A program made the position numbers and the translations under genes. 10,825 nt of DNA from JBLHKE01 sp047619485 (lineage in GTDB: Bacteria > Verrucomicrobiota > Verrucomicrobiia > Verrucomicrobiales > DEV007), in assembly GCA_047619485.1 (NCBI GenBank), contig JBLHKE010000211.1, positions 1 to 10,825 on the forward strand, written 5' to 3'. Shown here piece after piece: positions 1-5,735 of the stretch. Under the pieces are notes generated by a model. The model was not told the origin of the DNA. It worked only from the letters and a program-made list of their open reading frames with translations, and searched no databases. How positions within the stretch are numbered: the first letter of the stretch is position 1; each line of letters starts with the position of its first letter.

Positions 1-135
1 GACAAATCGTGGGATTTTCATCGTTAAGTATCAGGTTAGCCCACACCGCCTCAACCCGAAAAAACGCTGCTTCCCCGCGTCCGTGTCCTGCGCAGACTTG
101 GCGAAGAAGGATCTGCACGAGCCTCCCCGAATCCC

Positions 136-164
136 TTGACGCTCGCACCCCGCCCCCCTAGATT
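136..164 (+). promoter_or_regulatory. Sigma70-like promoter of sucCD
   Basis: A -35 box TTGACG (136-141) and a -10 box TAGATT (159-164) are separated by exactly 17 bases. The predicted transcription start near 171 gives a leader of about 48 bases before the sucC ATG at 219. The spacer is very C-rich. It is the best promoter match in the window and is correctly placed for the sucC-sucD pair. Function is inferred from box sequence and spacing only. The 135 bases upstream hold no gene that I can recognise. Confidence 0.7.
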
Positions 165-218
165 AGCGCCCCTCCAGCCGGGGACATCTTCCAAAAACCA
201 CACCGCTTTCGACCAAAA

Positions 219-1409
219 ATGAACATCCACGAATACCAGGCCAAGCAACTCTTCGACCAATTTGGCGTGCCCAGCCCAGCCGGCATCGTCGCCCACACCC
301 CAGCCGAGGCGAAAGCCGCCGCTGAAAAACTCACTGCCGATGGAGCGAGCGTCGTCGTCGTCAAAGCCCAGGTTCACGCCGGTGGTCGCGGCAAAGGCAC
401 TTTCAAAAACGGTTTCCAAGGCGGCGTGCACCTCGTCAAGTCACCTGCCGAAGCTGAAGACATCGCTGGCAAGATGATCGGCCAAACACTCGTCACCCAC
501 CAGACCGGCGAAGAGGGCAAGCTCGTCAACCAAGTGATGGTGGCTGCCGGCGTCGACATCGAAAAAGAATTCTACCTCGCCATCCTCATGGATCGCGACA
601 CCGAGCGACCAGTCATCGTCGCCTCCACCGAAGGCGGTGTGAACATCGAGGACGTCGCCGAGAACACCCCGGAGAAAATCCTCCACGAAGGCATCCACCC
701 GCTCCTAGGCCTCCAGCCATACGAAGTCCGCAAACTCTGCGCCAACCTCGGCTTCCAAGGCGACCAGGCCAAGGCCTTCGCCAAGCTGCTCAAGGCACTC
801 TACAAGCTGTTCCTCGACTGCGACTGCTCGATGGTCGAGATCAACCCGCTCGTTGTCACCCCGACCGGTGAAGTGCTCGCCCTCGACGCCAAGTTCGACT
901 TCGACGCCAACGCCCTCTACCGCCACCCGGACATCGCAGCCCTGCGCGACCCGTCCGAAGAAGACCCACGCGAGGTCGAGGCTTCCAAATACGACCTCAA
1001 CTACATCGGCCTAGACGGCAGCATCGCCTGCCTCGTCAACGGTGCCGGCCTCGCCATGGCGACCATGGACATCATCAAATTCTCCGGTGGCGAGCCCGCC
1101 AACTTCCTCGACGTCGGTGGTGGTGCCACCGAAGAACAGGTCACCAACGCCTTCAAGATCATCCTCGGAGATCCCAAGGTGAAGTGCATCCTAGTCAACA
1201 TCTTCGGCGGCATCATGGACTGCAACGTCATCGCCGAAGGCATCGTCGCCGCCTGCAAACAAGTAGACCTCAGCATCCCCCTCGTCGTCAGACTCGAGGG
1301 CAACAACGTCGAAGCCGGCAAGAAGACCCTTGCCGACTCCGGAGTCGATCTGATTGCTGCGGACGACCTATCCGACGCCGCCAAGAAAGCCGTGGCTGCC
1401 ATCGCATAA
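219..1409 (+). CDS. sucC: Succinyl-CoA synthetase (ADP/GDP-forming) beta subunit
   Basis: SucC is the nucleotide-binding subunit of succinyl-CoA synthetase, the TCA-cycle enzyme that couples succinyl-CoA cleavage to ATP or GTP formation in the cytoplasm. The 396-residue product is close to the usual 385-400. An ATP-grasp fold fills about residues 1-235, starting with MNIHEYQAKQLF and containing KAQVHAGGRGKG (49-60), ASTEGGV (135-141) and MVEINPLVV (205-213). The C-terminal ligase/CoA-binding-like domain carries NGAGLAMATMD (274-284), FLDVGGGA (296-303) and LVNIFGGI (325-332). The ATG at 219 gives the canonical family N-terminus. No Shine-Dalgarno precedes it, only an A-rich ACCAAAA. It lies downstream of a clear promoter and 64 bases before sucD, so the two are probably co-transcribed. 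Whether it uses ADP or GDP cannot be decided by eye. Confidence 0.97.
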   Translation: MNIHEYQAKQLFDQFGVPSPAGIVAHTPAEAKAAAEKLTADGASVVVVKAQVHAGGRGKGTFKNGFQGGVHLVKSPAEAEDIAGKMIGQTLVTHQTGEEGKLVNQVMVAAGVDIEKEFYLAILMDRDTERPVIVASTEGGVNIEDVAENTPEKILHEGIHPLLGLQPYEVRKLCANLGFQGDQAKAFAKLLKALYKLFLDCDCSMVEINPLVVTPTGEVLALDAKFDFDANALYRHPDIAALRDPSEEDPREVEASKYDLNYIGLDGSIACLVNGAGLAMATMDIIKFSGGEPANFLDVGGGATEEQVTNAFKIILGDPKVKCILVNIFGGIMDCNVIAEGIVAACKQVDLSIPLVVRLEGNNVEAGKKTLADSGVDLIAADDLSDAAKKAVAAIA

Positions 1410-1473
1410 AGCGAAGCGTGCAGCACTGATAAACTTTTATTTTTTACCTTCCCACCTTCTACTTCCGAAAAAA

Positions 1474-2370
1474 ATGTCCATCCTAGTCGACACAGACACC
1501 AAAATCCTTATTCAAGGAATCACCGGCGGCTTCGGCGGCCGCCATGCCCAGCTCAGCCTAGACTACGGCACGCAAGTCGTCGCCGGCGTCACTCCCGGCA
1601 AGGGCGGACAGAAATTTAGCGACACCGTCCCGGTCTTCAACACCGTCGACGAGGCAGTCAAAGAAACCGGGGCCACCGTCTCCACCATCTTCGTTCCACC
1701 ACCCTTCGCCGCTGATGCCATCCTCGAAGCAGTCGATGCTGGAGTCGACCTCATCGTCTGCATCACCGAAGGCATCCCAGTCAAAGACATGATGGAAGTG
1801 CGCGCCGCCATGCAAGGCAGCCCAACCCGCCTCATCGGACCCAACTGTCCAGGCGTCGTCACCCCCGGCACCGGCAAAGATTCCCACGGAGGTTGCCGCA
1901 TCGGCATCGCTCCAGGTTACATCCATAAGAAGGGCAGCGTCGGCGTCGTCTCGCGTTCCGGCACCCTCACCTACGAAGCCGTTTGGCAGACCACGCAACT
2001 CGGCCTCGGCCAGAGCACCTGCGTCGGCATCGGCGGTGATCCGATCAACGGCACCAGCCACCTCGATATCCTGAAGCTCTTCAACGAAGACCCGGAGACC
2101 GAGTCGATCATCATGATCGGCGAGATCGGCGGCACCGCTGAAGAAGAAGCCGCCGCTTGGGCCAAAGACAACATCAAGAAGCCAATGGCCGCCTTCATCG
2201 CAGGCGCCACGGCCCCTCCCGGCCGCCGTATGGGCCACGCCGGAGCCATCATCTCCGGAGGCAAAGGCACCGCCGAAGCCAAGAAGGAAGCCCTAGCCGA
2301 CGCCGGCATCGCCGTGGCAGAAAGCCCAAGCGACATGGGCTCGACACTAGCGAAGCTGCTAGCCAAGTAG
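1474..2370 (+). CDS. sucD: Succinyl-CoA synthetase alpha subunit
   Basis: SucD binds CoA and carries the phosphorylated histidine of succinyl-CoA synthetase, and it partners with the product of the upstream gene. The 298-residue length is within the family's usual range. The Rossmann-type CoA-binding start is visible as ILIQGITGGFGG (11-22). IGPNCPGVV (121-129) and VSRSGTLTYE (159-168) are present, and the active-site histidine sits in PPGRRMGHAGAI at H255. The frame is open further upstream to 1354, but that start would overlap sucC and add 40 non-homologous residues. The ATG at 1474, preceded by GAAAAAA, gives the normal MSILVDTDTKILIQG start. No Shine-Dalgarno is seen. The T-rich 64-base gap after sucC shows no terminator. 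Translation ends at TAG, just before tandem stem-loops. Confidence 0.97.
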   Translation: MSILVDTDTKILIQGITGGFGGRHAQLSLDYGTQVVAGVTPGKGGQKFSDTVPVFNTVDEAVKETGATVSTIFVPPPFAADAILEAVDAGVDLIVCITEGIPVKDMMEVRAAMQGSPTRLIGPNCPGVVTPGTGKDSHGGCRIGIAPGYIHKKGSVGVVSRSGTLTYEAVWQTTQLGLGQSTCVGIGGDPINGTSHLDILKLFNEDPETESIIMIGEIGGTAEEEAAAWAKDNIKKPMAAFIAGATAPPGRRMGHAGAIISGGKGTAEAKKEALADAGIAVAESPSDMGSTLAKLLAK

Positions 2371-2379
2371 CCGGGGCGC

Positions 2380-2427
2380 CTCGCCTGCCCCAAAGCTCAG
2401 GCGAGTCGCACAAGCATCCCCGCTTGT
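2380..2427. repeat. Two tandem stem-loops after sucD
   Basis: A perfect 8-bp inverted repeat, CTCGCCTG/CAGGCGAG (2380-2387 and 2398-2405, 10-base loop), is followed by a 6-bp one, ACAAGC/GCTTGT (2410-2415 and 2422-2427, 6-base loop). The first begins 10 bases after the sucD stop. Neither is followed by a T-tract, so they are not standard intrinsic terminators. They could stop or protect the 3' end of the sucCD message, or be copies of a dispersed palindromic repeat. Confidence 0.45.
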
Positions 2428-2478
2428 AGCGCCACCTCACCACACTTGCGGTTCACCACCCACGTGGCCCACTAAACC

Positions 2479-2664
2479 ATGCCCGAGCCGATCGACCTCC
2501 TAGCCAAAAAAGTGGAAGCGCTGGGAATCGACCTCGGCCTAATCGACGAAAACCTGCGCCTCACCCCACTCGAGCGCATACGCCAACACGACCGCAACGT
2601 CCGCCAGATCCTAGCGATCCAAGAATGTCTAGGAGTGGCTCACCTGAGCGATGACGACTCCTGA
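2479..2664 (+). CDS. Small hypothetical protein, 61 aa
   Basis: The product is a short, acidic, mostly helical protein with no signal peptide or membrane segment. I do not recognise a named family. The segment LRLTPLERIRQHDRNVRQIL (27-46) resembles small proteins whose genes often sit directly before nucleotidyltransferase-like genes, but this is an impression from memory, not a search. The codon third positions are GC-rich like those of the neighbours, which supports a real gene. Its stop codon lies inside the next frame: an ATG at 2651 starts 14 bases before the end at 2664. That arrangement is typical of translational coupling in a two-gene operon. The second gene appears truncated, so this may be the surviving half of a broken pair. 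Confidence 0.5.
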   Translation: MPEPIDLLAKKVEALGIDLGLIDENLRLTPLERIRQHDRNVRQILAIQECLGVAHLSDDDS

Positions 2665-2824
2665 TTTCGAGGCACTCCTCAAGGTTCTTAAAAAAGATCG
2701 CAGGCGCAGCAATCCCGATCTCTATAGAATAGGATTCAAAAACTTCCCCCCCGGGAACCGCGCAAAGTCCGGGTCGGCCGAATGCACCGTCGCTCCATAC
2801 TGCAACGCCAACGCAGCAATCTGA
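2651..2824 (+). pseudogene. Truncated 5' end of a gene coupled to the 61-aa gene
   Basis: A frame opening with ATG at 2651 overlaps the previous stop by 14 bases and reads MTTPDFEALLKVLKKDR. This start is reminiscent of small nucleotidyltransferase-like proteins, which typically begin with a 'DFEALLKLL' helix before a VGG motif. From about 2700 the reading turns into antisense of the vapC gene and carries no VGG or DxD motif before the TGA at 2822. I infer that only the first 16-20 codons are original and that the rest was lost when the toxin-antitoxin pair arrived. It could equally be a chance frame. Confidence 0.3.
2690..2720 (-). terminator. Possible intrinsic terminator of vapBC
   Basis: Reading along the minus strand, just after the vapC stop, GATCG (2720-2716) can pair with CGATC (2700-2696) across a 15-base loop and is followed at once by six T residues (2695-2690). 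The stem is short and the loop long, so strength is doubtful. The hairpin-plus-T-run order and its position make termination plausible. Confidence 0.4.
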
Positions 2825-3150
2825 GCATCGGTTACGAGATTGCCAGCTGCTCCAGATTTTTCCAACAACCCGTTCACCGCCTGAAGGTGATCCGCCCCCG
2901 GCACGATTTCAGAAACATTCCGTCGCGCGAGCCACTGGCCAATAATCTCAAACGATCGTGACGGGCTGAGCGGCCAGCTGAAAACGCGCGGGTTGGTCGA
3001 AAGCCTAACAAACGCAAAAACCACAGCGTGGCACAAGTCCACTGCCTCATCGCCATTTAGGCATCCTTCCCACCAAGCTCTGGCTCGATCATGGAAAGGG
3101 CTCGACGAGTCGTAAGCGTAGAGCAACAGATTCGCATCAGGGATGATCAT
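2722..3150 (-). CDS. vapC: VapC-like PIN-domain toxin ribonuclease
   Basis: This is a PIN-domain protein, expected to be the endoribonuclease toxin of a type II toxin-antitoxin pair. Its length of 142 residues fits the family. The N-terminus MIIPDANLLLYAYD supplies the first metal-binding acidic residue (D5). The C-terminal half has VTDAQIAALALQYGA (D108) and SADPDFARFPG (D126, D128), the conserved acidic cluster. The second conserved acid near residue 40 is not obvious: the region reads LCHAVVFAFVRLSTNPRVF. As I recall, the PIN subgroup with the 'FVRLSTNPRVF' signature often shows this. Its ATG overlaps the stop of the upstream antitoxin as ATGA (3150-3147), a strong sign of translational coupling. 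It converges with the small genes at 2479-2700. Confidence 0.88.
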   Translation of the reverse strand: MIIPDANLLLYAYDSSSPFHDRARAWWEGCLNGDEAVDLCHAVVFAFVRLSTNPRVFSWPLSPSRSFEIIGQWLARRNVSEIVPGADHLQAVNGLLEKSGAAGNLVTDAQIAALALQYGATVHSADPDFARFPGGKFLNPIL

Positions 3151-3425
3151 TTCTCCACCACGACTTCAAGTTTACGCGTCCTCTCTAAATACGCCTCCGC
3201 CTCCAGATCCGCCGCGACCTCGTGGGCTCGCGCCAAATCTAGCCCCATCCTTAAGCCCATCTCGGTCGGCTCGACGACAAAAGGCTTCAGATCACCAAGT
3301 GTTTTAGGCTGCAATGCCGTACGCACCGCGTCGTTCAAAACACGCTTGAACGAAATCCGCTGCTGGTGCGCCGTTTCGCGTAACAGCTCCTCGACATCAG
3401 GATCTAAAGTGACAGTTGTTCGCAT
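3147..3425 (-). CDS. vapB: VapB-like ribbon-helix-helix antitoxin
   Basis: This is the antitoxin partner of the PIN toxin, expected to bind and neutralise it and to repress the operon. The 92-residue product starts MRTTVTLDPDVEELLRETA, a typical ribbon-helix-helix beta strand and first helix. RISFKRVLNDAVRTAL follows as the second helix. The C-terminal part (residues 45-92) is acidic and helical and would wrap the toxin. The frame is open up to an ATG at 3491, but that would place 22 unrelated residues before the DNA-binding strand, so I prefer the ATG at 3425. A promoter-like pair lies just upstream, leaving almost no leader. The ATGA overlap with vapC marks a two-gene operon. Confidence 0.82.
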   Translation of the reverse strand: MRTTVTLDPDVEELLRETAHQQRISFKRVLNDAVRTALQPKTLGDLKPFVVEPTEMGLRMGLDLARAHEVAADLEAEAYLERTRKLEVVVEK

Positions 3426-3439
3426 AACGCAATCACCAT

Positions 3440-3500
3440 ATAATGCGGTCAAAGCATCAACTTGCTCAATATTGGAGCCTTTTGACATCAAATAGTGATG
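3440..3500 (-). promoter_or_regulatory. Candidate vapBC promoter and inverted repeat
   Basis: On the minus strand, TTGAGC (3469-3464) and CATTAT (3445-3440) stand 18 bases apart and would start transcription about 8 bases before the vapB ATG. Just upstream is a 5-bp inverted repeat, CATCA-aatag-TGATG (3486-3500), which could be an autoregulatory operator. Both calls rest on short matches. Confidence 0.35.
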
Positions 3501-3537
3501 ATCTATGGTTTCTGAACGGGAAGTGCGTTAACCCGCT

Positions 3538-3907
3538 TTAGACGATCTCGTCAACGCACATTGACCGCTCAGACGCAGCGATCGCAAGGTAGCCCGAACC
3601 CACCACGCCGTACACAATTCGGTGTCCGTCTGCCTATGCCTACGGATGTTCCTCCTGCTGGTAGTCCAGCACTCGGATAACATCTTCCTAGTCATCCGAT
3701 GCTCCGCGTCTCTCTCTAGTCATTAACTCGATCGGCATCGCCAAAGAGAATTTCCAAGTGGATCACCACGCGCAGGGCCTTCACCCCTTCGTCCTGCAGT
3801 TTGAAAAATGACCAAGCTGGTCGAACGAGCGGACGCCAGCACCAATTGACCTCAGATCGCCTGTGATCGAACTTCCCCGATGAAACGACAACGGAACCCT
3901 CTTTTCA
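3538..3907 (-). pseudogene. Decayed minus-strand gene remnant, unrecognised
   Basis: Two stretches on the minus strand look coding although no intact gene exists. The first is 62 codons (3904-3719) ending in TAG at 3718-3716. It contains KLQDEGVKALRVVIHLEI and has GC-rich third positions. The second, in another frame, reads EDVIRVLDYQQEEHP, then two TAG codons (3642-3640, 3636-3634), then ADGHRIVYGVVGSGYL to a TAA at 3540-3538. The 'HRIVYGV' piece faintly recalls RelE/ParE toxins, but I would not assign a family. I infer one or two genes broken by a frameshift and stops. Chance open frames in GC-rich DNA remain possible. The plus strand here holds nothing convincing. Confidence 0.3.
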
Positions 3908-3951
3908 GCCTTTGAGTCGTGCTAGCGATATTCGCCTGCGGCGTTCTCTAG

Positions 3952-4899
3952 ACCCGCGCAGAAATCCCAGCACTACCGACCGCTTCGACTGCGTTGGTCG
4001 GCTATTTTTCAAAAGAGCCGACCGACCTCGCACTCCCGGTCACCGAAGCTCAGTTCATCGCTACTTTCGGCTCGGCCGATCCCACCGCCCGGCCGACGGA
4101 ATTGCAGGCGCGGCGCTTTTTCGAACACGGCGGAGGCTCGCTCATCGTGGTGCGGGTCACTGACGGAAAGCCACTCCTCGACCACGCATCGAATCTTTCA
4201 GGGCTCCACGCCGCAAAAATTTTCGGGCTCCAGTTGCTCCTTATCCCAGAGGTCACCAGACTACCCGAAAGCCAACTGCGGGAAGCACTAACAGAACTAA
4301 AATCATTCGCCGACGATGAGAATCTCTTTGTCATACTCGATCCTCCGGACGGGTGGAACACGGCAGAGCAGGCGGTCAATTGGGTGCAAGACTACATCCC
4401 GGCCATCACGGACGGCATGGCGATCTATTAGCCATACCTCCGCTCAGACCTCGACGGCACCAGCGTTGTCAGCGGTGCCTGTGGACCAGTGGCGGCAATC
4501 TATGCGCAGAACGACGCCGCCAACGAAATCTGGGATTCGCCCGCAGGGCAGGATCTAGAATTGATAGCGACCAGCATCGAGCCAAGCATCGATAACAACG
4601 ATAGCGAGATCCTCAACCTTGCCGGCATCTGCTCTATCCGCGAATTTGCAGGCATCGGCACCGTCCCGTGGGGAACCCGCACACTCGATCCCAACGAAAG
4701 CGAACAGCGCTACATTGCCATCGCCCGCACGCTGCGTTGGATCGATGCGAGCATCGAGGCCGGCATGGCTTTCACCGCCAGTGCCGACAACAATGCGACA
4801 ACCTGGAACCAAATACTCTCGGACGCCCAAGCGTTCATTTTCGATCTATATTCGCGAGGGGCTTTCCCTATGAACTTCAGAGCAGCGATGATCTACTGA
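3952..4899 (+). pseudogene. Phage/contractile-tail sheath protein, broken by amber stop
   Basis: This frame encodes most of a contractile tail sheath protein, the subunit that forms the shortening outer tube of myophage tails and related injection systems. Upstream of the break it reads EIPALPTASTALVGYFSKE, FEHGGGSLIVVRV and FVILDPPDGW. It continues in the same frame after an in-frame TAG (4429-4431) with PYLRSDLDG, VVSGACGPVAAIYAQND, GICSIREFAGIGTVPWGTRTL and RYIAIARTLRWIDASIEAG. All are recognisable sheath blocks in the right order. The TAG lies in A-I-Y-stop-P-Y-L, where relatives usually have a second aromatic (YYP), so a single-base change in a Tyr codon is likely. Another TAG (3949-3951) blocks the 5' side, so the usual GVYVEE start is missing or decayed. 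The last 60 or so family residues are replaced after about 4870. No other tail gene is nearby. Confidence 0.8.
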
Positions 4900-5015
4900 G
4901 TTTTTCGACGGGAACCCCGCTCGCGGGGGATGGAAACTGGTTAGGGACTAACGTGGACTTTTCAGTAGCACCCCCAAGGAGGTTCTATCGGTTGAAAGTC
5001 AGGCCCGCCCGTTAA
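4868..5015 (+). pseudogene. C-terminal fragment of a secreted repeat-type protein
   Basis: Immediately after sheath similarity ends, a different reading frame becomes protein-like for 48 residues: YELQSSDDLLSFSTGTPLAG, then DGNWLG and RRFYRLKVRPAR before TAA at 5013-5015. This 'LxSSDDL ... FYRLKV' ending is the C-terminal signature of many large secreted verrucomicrobial proteins (usually 'SSDLxxW ... FYRV'). It has no N-terminus of its own and is joined out of frame to the sheath pseudogene, which suggests a recombination junction near 4865-4880. Recognition rests on remembered family appearance. Confidence 0.5.
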
Positions 5016-5306
5016 CTGCGCTGCCAGCCGATCAGCTAGAGGCTCTAGGGATCTTCCTGTAGTAATGTGGCCCGTGCTCGCTACAAAACCAAAGCCATCC
5101 GTGAAACCAGTTCGACAACAGCTCTGAGAACCAAGGTCGAGACTCCCTATCACAATGGGGCGCAGAGCAATCAGTTGGTGTGATTGTTAGTGTAATTAGA
5201 TTAATCTAGGCGCGCCGTAGCGTATCTTCAGGATTGAAAATTGTTGCAATGTCGGCGTATATCTTCGTTCTGACTACCGGAGTCGCACTCACCGATGGCG
5301 ACAGTG
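5016..5306. other. Intergenic stretch with no intact gene
   Basis: No supported gene lies here. Two short plus-strand frames look slightly protein-like. One spans 5049-5183 and has no ATG at its start (it contains ARYKTKAIRETSS and RTKVETPYHNGAQSN). The other starts with ATG at 5249, ends with TGA at 5365, and reads MSAYIFVLTTGVALTDGDSA. I recognise neither. The stretch separates two truncated secreted-protein remnants that point at each other and is best read as decayed accessory DNA. Confidence 0.4.
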
Positions 5307-5735
5307 CTACCCCCAAGAGTGGCGGACAAATTGGTAAAGTCCCATTGTTCGGAATCGCCGTGTGATCTCCTCCGACAGCGGCCGCCATGTCTGAAGGTCA
5401 GAGGATGCTTCGAGCGTCAGGATCCCAGCATTCGGATCGATGATCCAAGAAAGGACGAGCGTTTCTGGTTCATTGTTAGTGATCTGTAGGTTCGGGAGCT
5501 TTAATCCGGGATTCAGACAGTACGGCAAATGATGAGTTAATTGCACGACCGTGCCGACATCTTCAAGCGCGAGGATCATCTCACGGTTGGGGGAGCCCGG
5601 CCTGACATCGAAGCTGTTCCAAGAGACGTCCAGGCTGCGCAGGCTGTGAGTGGCACCCTCCGACTGCAGGGCGAGCAGGCTCAGGCTGCTTGAAATAGTT
5701 AACGTGCCGGTTAGACCCCCGTAATAGAGCGTTGT
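5307..5735 (-). pseudogene. LRR-like secreted protein C-terminal remnant, N-terminus missing
   Basis: The codon after the alkene reductase stop begins an uninterrupted 142-codon frame in the same phase. It contains TTLYYGGLTGTLTISSSL, SLRSLDVSWNSFDV (leucine-rich-repeat-like), LPNLQITNNEPETLVLSW and ILTLEASSDLQTWRPL. The last block matches the 'ASSDLQTW' C-terminal module of secreted verrucomicrobial proteins. The first 44 codons have no ATG, so this is an N-terminally truncated gene, not a complete one. An internal ATG at 5579 exists but has no obvious ribosome site. After RPLSEEIT the similarity seems to shift to the frame ending at 5206 (GGDHTAIPNNG), which suggests a frameshift. Read-through of the reductase stop would fuse the two. 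Confidence 0.5.

Noticed and set aside
1354..1473. An upstream in-frame start that would extend SucD by 40 residues
   Set aside because: It would overlap the sucC 3' end by 56 bases and add a non-homologous N-terminus. The ATG at 1474 gives the family-standard start.
1558..2238. A 226-codon open frame on the minus strand opposite sucD
   Set aside because: It is entirely antisense to a clear sucD gene. Its composition (runs of Gly, Asp, Ala) is what the complement of GC-biased third positions produces, and no motif is seen.
3912..4163. A separate small gene at 3912-4163 in another frame
   Set aside because: It overlaps the sheath frame, is Arg/His-rich and low in complexity, and has no motif. 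The sheath frame has clear family similarity.
3949..4431. Genetic-code change or phage-style amber recoding in the sheath gene
   Set aside because: TAG ends sucD, vapC and the alkene reductase at their normal family C-termini, so it is a working stop codon here. No suppressor tRNA is visible. Simple pseudogene decay explains the data better.
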